Below are positions 18,387-25,170 of a stretch of DNA of 43,487 bases, in pieces; within the stretch, counting starts at the first letter, position 1, and every line of letters begins with the position of its first letter. The stretch spans positions 1-43,487 of the forward strand of contig JALFHZ010000130.1 of NCBI GenBank assembly GCA_022776445.1, read 5' to 3'. The position numbers and the translations under genes were made by a program. This DNA comes from Lachnospiraceae bacterium. Its GTDB lineage: Bacteria; Bacillota; Clostridia; Lachnospirales; Lachnospiraceae. The notes under the pieces were generated by a model. It saw only the letters and a list, made by a program, of their open reading frames with translations, had not been told where the DNA came from and made no database searches.

Positions 18387-18641
18387 ATGAAAGTTACAGT
18401 AATTGGAAGTCATCTTTGCCCGGATACCCTGGCAGCGTTAAATCAGCTGACCGCAGCAGGTGCGGAAGTGGATTTTAAGGATATTCTGTCCTGTCATGCG
18501 GATCTGAAAGCATATTTGAAACTGCGTGAAACCCATGAAATTTATGCGGAAATCCGTGGAACTGAGCGTCTTGGCGTTCCGTGTATGATTTGTGAAGATG
18601 GCACTGTTACCATGGATCTGAATGAGGTTTTGAAGAAATAA
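18387..18641 (+). CDS. Glutaredoxin-related small protein (COG4545-like)
   Basis: Thioredoxin-fold protein of 84 residues. The N-terminal strand MKVTVIGSHLCPDT carries the redox-type cysteine C11 in a CPDT motif, and GVPCMICEDGTV holds the cis-proline region with extra cysteines C66 and C69; C36 is also present. It has a single N-terminal Cys rather than CxxC, so it would act like a monothiol glutaredoxin or persulfide carrier. The ribosome binding site AAGGAGA lies ahead of the ATG, and the cysteine desulfidase gene begins 10 bases after the stop, so the two are co-translated. A role as acceptor of sulfur released by that enzyme is plausible but inferred. Confidence 0.8.
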   Translation: MKVTVIGSHLCPDTLAALNQLTAAGAEVDFKDILSCHADLKAYLKLRETHEIYAEIRGTERLGVPCMICEDGTVTMDLNEVLKK

Positions 18642-18651
18642 GGAGACAGGA

Positions 18652-19929
18652 ATGCATGTTCTGACAGAGTTAATCAGGAACGATATGAAGCCCGCACTCG
18701 GTGTGACTGAGCCGGGTGCGATCGCTTTTGCAGTATCTACAGCGAGAAAACATATACAGGGAACGGTTCAGCACGTGTCTCTGCGGCTGAACAGCGGTAT
18801 GTTTAAAAATGCCTTTACCTGCGGGATTCCGGGCAGCAGTAAGGTGGGCAATTATTATGCGGCGGCGCTTGGAGCTGTGGCGGCTGATCCGGAGAAAGGG
18901 CTGGAATGTCTGGAAGGAATCACACAGGAAGATGAGGTGATGGCCTGTCAGATGGTGGATGACGGAAAAATCACGGTGGATATGAGTGAAATTTCCAGCC
19001 GGATCTTCATAGAAGCAAAGGTGACAGGAGAAAACAGTGAGAGTTCTGTGATCATCCGGGATGCCCACACGAATATTGTAGAGATTACGGAGAACAGCAG
19101 GGTCGTATTTTCGAAGGAAAGCGGGGAGAAAGTGCAGCAGGAAGGCGTGCATCCGATCCATCGGTATACACTGGAGCAGATGGTACAGTATGTGAAAACA
19201 GTTCCGATCGAGGAGATTCGTTTTATAGATGAAGCATATGAGCTCAACTGGAAGCTGTTTGAAGAAGGAATCGGCAGTCCGCGGACCACCTATGCGCCTT
19301 ATCTTCTCGCCAGAAACGGCGGAGTGATCATTTCGGAGGATGAGCAGAAAACAGCGTCCCTGCTCTGCAATGCGGCGATTGAAGCCCGTGTGATCGGGCT
19401 GTCCCGGCCGGCCATGAGCATCACCGGCTCCGGCGCACACGGTATCATTGCAACCATGCCGCTGTATGCGGCTTATCAGGTCGGCGGATACACCCGTGAA
19501 GCACTGCTTCGTGCAACCGCCCTGAGTTACCTGCTGTGTATGTATATCAAGGAATATTCTGGTAAACTGTCTGCGTTCTGCGGCTGTGCGATTGCGGCAG
19601 GAACCGGCATGGCGTGTGGTCTGGTGTTTCTGCGGGGCGGAGATGCGGAAGTAATGACCAGAACCATCCAGAATATGGCGAGCAGTATTACCGGTATGAT
19701 CTGCGACGGCGGCAACCAGGGCTGCACCATGAAAGGAATTGTAGCTGTAGATGCGGCTTATCAGTCTGTGGAAATGGCGATGCAGGGTGTATATATTCAT
19801 TCCGTCCATGGAATCAACGGAAAGACACCGGAAGAGACCATGCGAAATATGGGAAGAATCGCTGTTCCCGGCATGGTAGGAACGGAAAAAACCATTGTAG
19901 AGATGCTGGGGGAAAAGCAGCGGTCATAA
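18652..19929 (+). CDS. L-cysteine desulfidase / serine dehydratase-alpha-like (UPF0597, CyuA/CdsB family)
   Basis: Fe-S enzyme family that breaks L-cysteine (or L-serine) into pyruvate, ammonia and sulfide. The 425 residues begin MHVLTELIRNDMKPALGVTEPGAIAFA, the family hallmark. They also contain GSSKVGNYYAAALGA, SITGSGAHGIIATMPLYAAY, FCGCAIAAGTGMACG and ICDGGNQGCTMKG; cysteines in the last two are candidate [4Fe-4S] ligands. AGGAGACAGG stands ahead of the ATG. Gene order behind a sigma-54 promoter and a sigma-54 activator matches the CdsR-CdsB arrangement known in Clostridioides difficile, which favours cysteine as substrate. The last 6 bases overlap the convergent LysR gene. Confidence 0.9.
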   Translation: MHVLTELIRNDMKPALGVTEPGAIAFAVSTARKHIQGTVQHVSLRLNSGMFKNAFTCGIPGSSKVGNYYAAALGAVAADPEKGLECLEGITQEDEVMACQMVDDGKITVDMSEISSRIFIEAKVTGENSESSVIIRDAHTNIVEITENSRVVFSKESGEKVQQEGVHPIHRYTLEQMVQYVKTVPIEEIRFIDEAYELNWKLFEEGIGSPRTTYAPYLLARNGGVIISEDEQKTASLLCNAAIEARVIGLSRPAMSITGSGAHGIIATMPLYAAYQVGGYTREALLRATALSYLLCMYIKEYSGKLSAFCGCAIAAGTGMACGLVFLRGGDAEVMTRTIQNMASSITGMICDGGNQGCTMKGIVAVDAAYQSVEMAMQGVYIHSVHGINGKTPEETMRNMGRIAVPGMVGTEKTIVEMLGEKQRS

Positions 19930-20826
19930 TGTTCCGGTAAAGTGATAATGCTCCACAAATTTCAGGAAATCCCACAGCTGCCGGCTGATAATCCTGCTTT
20001 TTCGATAGATCAGGTAGTAGTTCCTGGAAACTTCAGTATCGGAAAGCGGAAAAGTCAGCACACAGTGATCCTTCTCCAGATCCTTTGTGACTTTTTTGGA
20101 CAGGATGGAGATACCAAGTCCGTATATGATGGACTGTTTGATGGACTCCAGATCGTTCATATAGGCAGCAATGTGCAGACATGTGTTGTCGAATCCCATG
20201 GATTCCAGAAACTGTTCCGCATGCTTGCGGGTATTGGAACCATTTTCCCGCATCAGATACGGTTCCTGCAGGAGACGGTTTAAGGAGGCATGCTCGTTCT
20301 TGAGCTTTTGATAATAAGGGGTGTTGGGAGTCACCAGAACCATTTCATCGTGATAAATCGGCGTGCAGCAGAAATGCTCGTCGGAAAGGTGGCTTCCCGT
20401 GATCCCGATATCCAGGTTGCCGGTCCGCAGTTCTTTCAGGATCCCCTGACTGTCGGACTGAGTGACATCAAAAATGATTTCCGGCATTTTCTCCCGGTAC
20501 GCAGACAGAATCTCCGGCAGGATGTATGCGGATGGGATGGAGGATGCCCCCAGTTCAATGATATTGCTGCGGGTCTTGTCAAAGGTCTGCAGCGTTTTTT
20601 CCCGGAGCCGGATCAGGTTGCGGGCATATTCGTAAAACTGTCTGCCGTCTTCGGTCAGCGATAGTGATTTGGTGGTGCGGTCCAGAAGACGGGTATTCAG
20701 TGTCTTCTCCAGGCTGGTAATGTGATTGCTGATCGTTGGCTGAGTGATGTACAGATGTCTGGCTGCTTCTGAGAAACTGCCCCATTCCACGATGGCACAG
20801 AATGCTTCTAATTGTCGAAATTCCAT
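19924..20826 (-). CDS. LysR-type regulator of the sulfur/selenium cluster
   Basis: LysR-family DNA-binding protein of 300 residues. The N-terminal winged helix reads MEFRQLEAFCAIVEWGSFSEAARHLYITQPTISNHITSLE. The effector domain starts near residue 90 (LGASSIPSAYILPEILSAY). It resembles the LysR subgroup that accompanies YedE/YedF and cysteine-desulfurase-like genes in Clostridia and is often labelled selenium-metabolism-associated. It lies 3 bases after the stop of the desulfurase-like gene in the same minus-strand operon, and that operon is divergent from yedE-tusA-DUF3343. Regulation of the shared intergenic region is therefore likely. Its 3' end overlaps cyuA by 6 bases tail to tail. Confidence 0.9.
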   Translation of the reverse strand: MEFRQLEAFCAIVEWGSFSEAARHLYITQPTISNHITSLEKTLNTRLLDRTTKSLSLTEDGRQFYEYARNLIRLREKTLQTFDKTRSNIIELGASSIPSAYILPEILSAYREKMPEIIFDVTQSDSQGILKELRTGNLDIGITGSHLSDEHFCCTPIYHDEMVLVTPNTPYYQKLKNEHASLNRLLQEPYLMRENGSNTRKHAEQFLESMGFDNTCLHIAAYMNDLESIKQSIIYGLGISILSKKVTKDLEKDHCVLTFPLSDTEVSRNYYLIYRKSRIISRQLWDFLKFVEHYHFTGTL

Positions 20827-20829
20827 ATG

Positions 20830-21990
20830 TCAGTTCTCCCTATAATCGGCGAAAGCGCGAAGCGCCCGGACAGCGGTGTCCACGTCTTCTGCCGTGTTGA
20901 AAAATCCGAAAGAAAATCGTATCGTACCTTCCGGAAAGGTATTCAGGGTTTTGTGTGCGCCGGGCGCACAGTGCAGGCCTACGCGGGTCATGATGCCGGA
21001 CTGCTGTTCCAGCAGAAATGCGGCCTGCGCGCTGTCCAGACCTTTGACCTGTATCGAGACAACACCGGTGCGTCCTTCTGTCGTCCGTTTTCCAAGTAAG
21101 CGGATGTGGTTCAACTCCCTGAGCGCGGACAGAAACTGGTCGGTCAGTTCCAGCTCATGTTTGCGTATGACATCCATGCCGGTCCGGCGGATGAAATGCA
21201 GGGAAGCATGCAGCCCGGCGATCCCGGGCAGATTCAGCGTGCCGGGTTCCAGCCGGTCCGGAAGAAATTCCGGAATCTCTTCCAGATGAGACAGGCTCCC
21301 GGTGCCTCCGCTGATCAGAGGGCGAATGGCGGATGCGGCCTCATCACGGATGATCATGCCGCCGATTCCCTGAGGTCCCATCAGTCCCTTGTGTCCTGTG
21401 AAGCAGAGAACGTCAATGTGCATTGCTTCCATATCGATCGGAAAGACACCGGCAGTCTGCGCCGCGTCGACAATAAAAAGCAGGTGATGTCTGCGGCAGA
21501 AATCGCCCGCTTCTTTTAGTGGCAGCATGGTTCCACAGACATTGGAGGCGTGGGTCAGAATCAGGGCTCTGGTATTCGGACGAATCAGAGCTTCCATGGT
21601 ATCGGACAGCAGTGTTCCGTCTGCACTGCATGGAATCCGGTCAAAGGTGATGCCGTCATCCAGCAGCTGTGTCAGAGGGCGCATTACGGCGTTGTGTTCC
21701 ATAGAGGAAGTCAGCACATGATCTCCGGGGAGGAGCAGTCCTTTGATTGCTATATTCAGACTGGTTGTCACGTTGGGGGTGAAGATCACATTTTTACAGT
21801 CCGGGTAATGAAAGAGCTCACAGAGCTGCTGTCTGGTTTCAAAAACCATTTCTTCCGTGTTGTAGGCGGCCTCATAAGTGCCGCGGTTGATGTTGACACC
21901 ACAGTTTCTGATAAAATCACCCACTGCGTCAGCCACGCAGTCTGGTTTGGGAAATGTGGTGCTGGCGTTATCCAGGTAAATCTGTTTCAT
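20830..21990 (-). CDS. Cysteine desulfurase-like class V aminotransferase
   Basis: PLP enzyme of 386 residues related to NifS/SufS. It begins MKQIYLDNASTTFPKP, has NVTTSLNIAIKGLL and SSMEHNAVMRPL, the PLP lysine K201 in CFTGHKGLMGPQG, and the C-terminal region QQSGIMTRVGLHCAPGAHKTL, whose Cys in GLHCAPGAH is the candidate catalytic cysteine. This is the subgroup with that C-terminal signature rather than a housekeeping IscS. The ATG at 21990 is used because AAGGAG lies 8 bases ahead; upstream ATG candidates would add residues unrelated to the family. It could deliver sulfur or selenium as persulfide/perselenide to the TusA-like protein encoded divergently. Cysteine or selenocysteine substrate is not decided. 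Confidence 0.88.
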   Translation of the reverse strand: MKQIYLDNASTTFPKPDCVADAVGDFIRNCGVNINRGTYEAAYNTEEMVFETRQQLCELFHYPDCKNVIFTPNVTTSLNIAIKGLLLPGDHVLTSSMEHNAVMRPLTQLLDDGITFDRIPCSADGTLLSDTMEALIRPNTRALILTHASNVCGTMLPLKEAGDFCRRHHLLFIVDAAQTAGVFPIDMEAMHIDVLCFTGHKGLMGPQGIGGMIIRDEAASAIRPLISGGTGSLSHLEEIPEFLPDRLEPGTLNLPGIAGLHASLHFIRRTGMDVIRKHELELTDQFLSALRELNHIRLLGKRTTEGRTGVVSIQVKGLDSAQAAFLLEQQSGIMTRVGLHCAPGAHKTLNTFPEGTIRFSFGFFNTAEDVDTAVRALRAFADYREN

Positions 21991-22031
21991 TTCGAATCTC
22001 CTTGTTCTTCTTATAGACAGTATACGGATTA

Positions 22032-22074
22032 TCTGACCGTCAGACAATAGATTTTTCATGATTTATTGATAAAT
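22032..22074. promoter_or_regulatory. Two inverted repeats in the divergent LysR-controlled region
   Basis: TCTGAC-C-GTCAGA (22032-22044) and ATTTAT-TG-ATAAAT (22061-22074) are perfect palindromes between the desulfurase-LysR operon and yedE. They lie downstream of, and partly overlap, the minus-strand -10, so they are candidate operators for the LysR protein. Confidence 0.5.
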
Positions 22075-22101
22075 ATTATAAACACAATAAAAAACTGTCA
22101 A
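22073..22101 (-). promoter_or_regulatory. Promoter of the desulfurase-lysR operon
   Basis: On the minus strand a perfect TTGACA (22101-22096), 17 bases and TAATAT (22078-22073), about 83 bases ahead of the desulfurase-like gene. Confidence 0.65.
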
Positions 22102-22172
22102 TAAATCAATTTTACGAAGCTGGAAAGAACCGGTAAAATAAAAGTAAACAAATGAATGGGGGGATTCCTGTT

Positions 22173-23240
22173 ATGAAACAAGCAAATGAAAAAATGACAA
22201 TCCTTGCGGCTGGACTGGTGATCGGTGTGATTGCGGCGGCACTTGTGATTGCCGGAAATCCGGTGAACATGGGCTTTTGCATTGCATGCTTTATCCGTGA
22301 TACGGCCGGTGCTCTGGGACTGCACCGGGCAGCAGCCGTGCAGTATCTGAGACCGGAGATCCCGGGGCTGGTACTTGGGGCATTTGCAGCCGCGCTGGTC
22401 AGCCACGAGTTTGCACCGCGCGGAGGTTCTTCACCAATTACCCGGTTTGTGCTGGGATTTTTTGTCATGATCGGATGTCTGATGTTCCTTGGCTGTCCGT
22501 TCCGTATGATTCTGCGTCTGGCGGGAGGAGACGGCAATGCCCTGCTGGGGCTGGCAGGCTTTGTCCTTGGAATTCTCTGCGGCGTGTTTTTCCTGAACCG
22601 TGGTTACTCGCTGAAGAGAACCTACGCTCTGCCGAAGCTGGAAGGTGCATGGCTGGTGCTGATTCAGGCAGCGATTCTGATTTTGCTGGTGATGGCTCCG
22701 GCGTTTATCTTTTTCACGGAAGCAGGCGGTGGTCCGGGTGCCAAGCATGCGGCGGCAGCTCTTTCTCTGGGTGCCGGTCTCGCGGTGGGAATTATGGCGC
22801 AGAAGACACGTCTTTGCATGGTAGGCGGTATCCGTGATGCGGTATTGTTCCGTGAGTGGAAGCTGTTGTGCGGATTTGTGGCAATTTTCGCTGCTGCGCT
22901 TGCAGTGAATGCAGCAACCGGCAATTTCCATCCGGGATTTGCGGGGCAGCCGATTGCGCATACGGATGGTCTGTGGAACCTGCTTGGCATGCTGCTGGCC
23001 GGTTTTGGCTGCGTACTTCTGGGCGGATGTCCGCTGCGTCAGCTGGTATTGTCCGGGGAAGGCAATGCGGATTCTGCGGCAGCGGTGCTTGGACTGGCAG
23101 TGGGCGCTGCGTTTGCGCACAATTTCTCCCTTGCTTCTTCCGGAGAAGGCCCGACTGCTAATGGTAAAATCGGTGTGATCATAGGAATGATTGTGGTTCT
23201 GATGATTGCCGTCGCCAATACAAAAGCTTCTGAAAAATAG
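22173..23240 (+). CDS. yedE: YeeE/YedE family transporter
   Basis: Multi-helix inner-membrane protein of the YeeE/YedE family, whose members carry thiosulfate or are linked to selenium metabolism. The duplicated family signature is clear: MFLGCPFRMILRLAGGD in the first half and LGGCPLRQLVLSGEGN in the second. Other conserved cysteines lie in NPVNMGFCIACFIRD and TRLCMVGGIRD, which line the path in characterised homologues. The ATG at 22173 is chosen because a G6A run lies 8 bases ahead; the ATG at 22152 would place that run inside the gene. The 355 residues are typical. It is first of a three-gene operon with a TusA-like protein, the classic transporter-plus-sulfur-carrier pair. Confidence 0.9.
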   Translation: MKQANEKMTILAAGLVIGVIAAALVIAGNPVNMGFCIACFIRDTAGALGLHRAAAVQYLRPEIPGLVLGAFAAALVSHEFAPRGGSSPITRFVLGFFVMIGCLMFLGCPFRMILRLAGGDGNALLGLAGFVLGILCGVFFLNRGYSLKRTYALPKLEGAWLVLIQAAILILLVMAPAFIFFTEAGGGPGAKHAAAALSLGAGLAVGIMAQKTRLCMVGGIRDAVLFREWKLLCGFVAIFAAALAVNAATGNFHPGFAGQPIAHTDGLWNLLGMLLAGFGCVLLGGCPLRQLVLSGEGNADSAAAVLGLAVGAAFAHNFSLASSGEGPTANGKIGVIIGMIVVLMIAVANTKASEK

Positions 23241-23261
23241 AGTGGAAAGTGAGGATAAGAG

Positions 23262-23462
23262 ATGATTGATGCCAGAGGACGTTCCTGTCCGGAACCGGTG
23301 ATTATGATTAAGAAGGCCATGGATTCCAAAGCAGCAGAGTATGAAATGCTGGTGGACAACCGTACGGCGCTGGAGAATGTGACGCGGTTTGCGAAGCACA
23401 ACGGCTATCAGGTGGAAGTTACACAGGATGGAGAGGCGTATACGCTGAGAATTTTCAAGTAA
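23262..23462 (+). CDS. TusA-like sulfur carrier (YedF N-domain only)
   Basis: Single TusA domain of 66 residues. MIDARGRSCPEPV holds the persulfide-carrying C9 in the CPxP motif, and the rest forms the beta-alpha-beta fold (MLVDNRTALENVTRFAKHNGYQVEV). Clostridial YedF in selenium clusters usually has this domain plus a second C-terminal domain, about 200 residues in all. Here the C-terminal part is absent and the stop is followed at once by the DUF3343 gene. It probably takes sulfur or selenium from the transporter or from the desulfurase-like enzyme. GTGAGGATAAGAG precedes the ATG. Confidence 0.85.
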   Translation: MIDARGRSCPEPVIMIKKAMDSKAAEYEMLVDNRTALENVTRFAKHNGYQVEVTQDGEAYTLRIFK

Positions 23463-23474
23463 ACGGAGATACGG

Positions 23475-23723
23475 ATGATTTATATAGCGACATTTTATTC
23501 TCATTTCGGGGCAATCCGGTTTAAACGCGAGGCGCTTTCCGGGATTCAGAAGCCGCAGCTGATGCCGGTGCCGAGAAACCTGAGCTCTTCCTGCGGCACC
23601 TGTGTACGGTTTGAGGCGGATGCGGATTATCAGTTTGCCGGAGATGTGCGTGATGAAATCGAACAGATTGTGCGGGAGACGGAGCTGGGGTATGTGCAGA
23701 TCTACGCAGCACGGGAGAAATGA
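23475..23723 (+). CDS. DUF3343-family small protein
   Basis: Protein of 82 residues of the DUF3343 (putative Se/S carrier-like) group, which recurs beside YedE, YedF and desulfurase-like genes. The pattern FYSHFGAIRFKREA, MPVPRNLSSSCGTCVRFEAD and the late VQIYAA strand fit the family. SSSCGTC offers a paired-cysteine site that could receive persulfide. It starts 12 bases after the tusA-like stop with GGAG ahead of the ATG. Its biochemical role has not been established for the family. Confidence 0.82.
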   Translation: MIYIATFYSHFGAIRFKREALSGIQKPQLMPVPRNLSSSCGTCVRFEADADYQFAGDVRDEIEQIVRETELGYVQIYAAREK

Positions 23724-23767
23724 GTGCGCCGATGAAGGATGAAAAATAAATCATAAGTGAATTATGG

Positions 23768-23805
23768 AACGCGGAAAGATTTGACAGGCATCTTTCCGCG
23801 TTTTA
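23768..23805 (+). terminator. Terminator after the yedE operon
   Basis: AACGCGGAAAGAT (23768-23780) pairs perfectly over 13 bases with ATCTTTCCGCGTT (23790-23802), with a 9-base loop, followed by TTTTAT. Confidence 0.85.
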
Positions 23806-23830
23806 TACTGTACGCATGGAGGATAAAACG

Positions 23831-24433
23831 ATGCGTGATATTTTTTTTGTAACGGATTTTGTCTGTCCGTTTTGTATTGTGGCAGAAGAAGCATTGCGTC
23901 AGGCAATGGAAGAGACCGGAGTGGAGGCGGAGATCCGTTTCTGGCCCATGGAACTGACAGAAGAGCCGGCGGAACGGATCGATACCTATCATGACCCGGT
24001 TCGGCATGAGCATTACAAGGTACTGGATGTGCCGGTGGCGCAGCTTGGGCTCGATGTGAAATTCCCGCCGCATGTGGTTCCGCGCCCTTACACGAGACTG
24101 GCATGGGAAGGCTGGCATTATGCAAAGACCAAAGGTCTGGGCAATGCCTATGCACGGCGGATGTATCGTGCATATTTTATCGAAGAACTCGATATCGGAG
24201 ATTCGGAAGTGCTTGTGAAGCTTGCAGAAGAAGTGGGACTGGACGCGGGAGAATACCGAAAAGCACTGGAGGATGGCGCGTATCGGGAAGAAGAAAAGGC
24301 CGCAACTGCTTATTCCAGGAATACACTGCATGTGAAACAGATTCCGACGATCTGGGTGGACGGACATGAGGTCAGGCTCAGCGAGTATACAAAGGAAGAG
24401 ATGATGCGGATTTTGATGGAGAACGGCGGCTGA
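23831..24433 (+). CDS. DsbA-family (FrnE-like) thiol oxidoreductase
   Basis: Thioredoxin-fold protein of the DsbA/FrnE group, 200 residues. It begins MRDIFFVTDFVCPFC with the active-site pair C12/C15 (CPFC). A helical insertion (WHYAKTKGLGNAYARRMYRAYF) and the cis-proline strand VKQIPTIWVDG follow. No signal peptide is seen, so it should act in the cytosol. The ATG at 23831 has GGAGGA upstream; the ATG at 23816 would overlap that site. It lies just after the terminator of the selenium/sulfur operon and could serve thiol or polysulfide metabolism there, but it is a separate transcript. Confidence 0.87.
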   Translation: MRDIFFVTDFVCPFCIVAEEALRQAMEETGVEAEIRFWPMELTEEPAERIDTYHDPVRHEHYKVLDVPVAQLGLDVKFPPHVVPRPYTRLAWEGWHYAKTKGLGNAYARRMYRAYFIEELDIGDSEVLVKLAEEVGLDAGEYRKALEDGAYREEEKAATAYSRNTLHVKQIPTIWVDGHEVRLSEYTKEEMMRILMENGG

Positions 24434-24461
24434 GATGCCTGTTTTTCAACATTTTTCTCTT

Positions 24462-24490
24462 GTATAATCTTTCTGTTTTTCCACATACTA
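24462..24490 (+). promoter_or_regulatory. Sigma-G-type (forespore) promoter of spoVT
   Basis: GTATA (24462-24466), 17 bases and CATACTA (24484-24490) match the Bacillus sigma-G consensus (GHATR / CATnHTA), 57 bases ahead of the spoVT ATG. spoVT is a sigma-G gene in Bacillus subtilis. A TATAAT-like string overlaps the -35 part, so a second sigma-A promoter is possible. Confidence 0.6.
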
Positions 24491-24546
24491 ACTCTACATC
24501 ACCTGATATGGAAAACAGCGAAAACTACAGGAGGAATGAAAAGGTT

Positions 24547-25095
24547 ATGAAAGCTACAGGAATTGTGAGAAGAATCGACGACCTTGGCCGTGTTGTAATT
24601 CCAAAAGAGATACGCAGAACACTTCGTCTCAGAGAAGGTACGCCGCTGGAAATTTTTACTGATCGGGAAGGCGAGATTATCCTGAAGAAATATTCGCCGA
24701 TGGTGGAACTGACGGCATTTGCTCTGCAGTATGCGGAGTCCATGGCGCAGTCAACCGGCATGATGGTCTGTATCACCGATCGGGATCAGATCATCGCGGT
24801 AGCAGGAGGTCCCAAAAAGGATCTGCTTCAGAAAACCATCAGCAAGCAGCTGGAGCATCTGATTCATGAACGTGAGACCGTGGTGGCATCCAGGGATGAC
24901 AAGCAGTTTGTGCCGATTGCCTCCGAAGAGATTGAAGGTGTGACATATCAGGCTGTAGCGCCAATCATCTGTGAGGGAGATGCAATCGGTGCGGTGGCGC
25001 TTCTGAGCCGGGAGAATAAGGGAAAATTTGGTGAGATGGAAATAAAGCTGGTCAATACGGCAGCCGGATTTCTGGGAAGACAAATGGAAGGGTAG
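24547..25095 (+). CDS. spoVT: Stage V sporulation transcription factor SpoVT
   Basis: SpoVT is an AbrB-like regulator active in the forespore. The 182 residues begin with the swapped-hairpin DNA-binding domain MKATGIVRRIDDLGRVVIPKEIRRTLRLREG and end in a GAF-like domain (from about 55; CITDRDQIIAVAGGPKKDLL, APIICEGDAIGAVALLSRE). The ATG at 24547 fits the family start; AGGAGG lies 12 bases ahead, slightly far. A longer in-frame start at 24460 would add residues unlike the family. It follows pth-mfd in order, as in Bacillus, but 10 kb further on. A sigma-G-like promoter lies just upstream. Confidence 0.96.
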   Translation: MKATGIVRRIDDLGRVVIPKEIRRTLRLREGTPLEIFTDREGEIILKKYSPMVELTAFALQYAESMAQSTGMMVCITDRDQIIAVAGGPKKDLLQKTISKQLEHLIHERETVVASRDDKQFVPIASEEIEGVTYQAVAPIICEGDAIGAVALLSRENKGKFGEMEIKLVNTAAGFLGRQMEG

Positions 25096-25107
25096 CATGT
25101 TTTTGAA

Positions 25108-25163
25108 GAGGGTTTGCTTCTTGCTCCGAAATGGAGCGGGAAACAAACCCTCAAATTCTTTTT
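25108..25163. terminator. Terminator between spoVT and the DUF134 gene
   Basis: GAGGGTTTG...TTGCTCC pairs with GGAGCGGG...CAAACCCTC (25108-25152), with loop GAAAT. T-rich ATTCTTTTT follows at about 25156-25163 on plus, and a T-rich stretch lies on the minus side. It serves the convergent genes. Confidence 0.8.
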
Positions 25164-25170
25164 ATGCAGC

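Noticed and set aside
24536-24550. Four-codon leader frame (MKRL) overlapping the spoVT ATG
   Set aside because: AGGAGG is only 1 base from its ATG, too close to be used well; it is better placed for spoVT at 12 bases.
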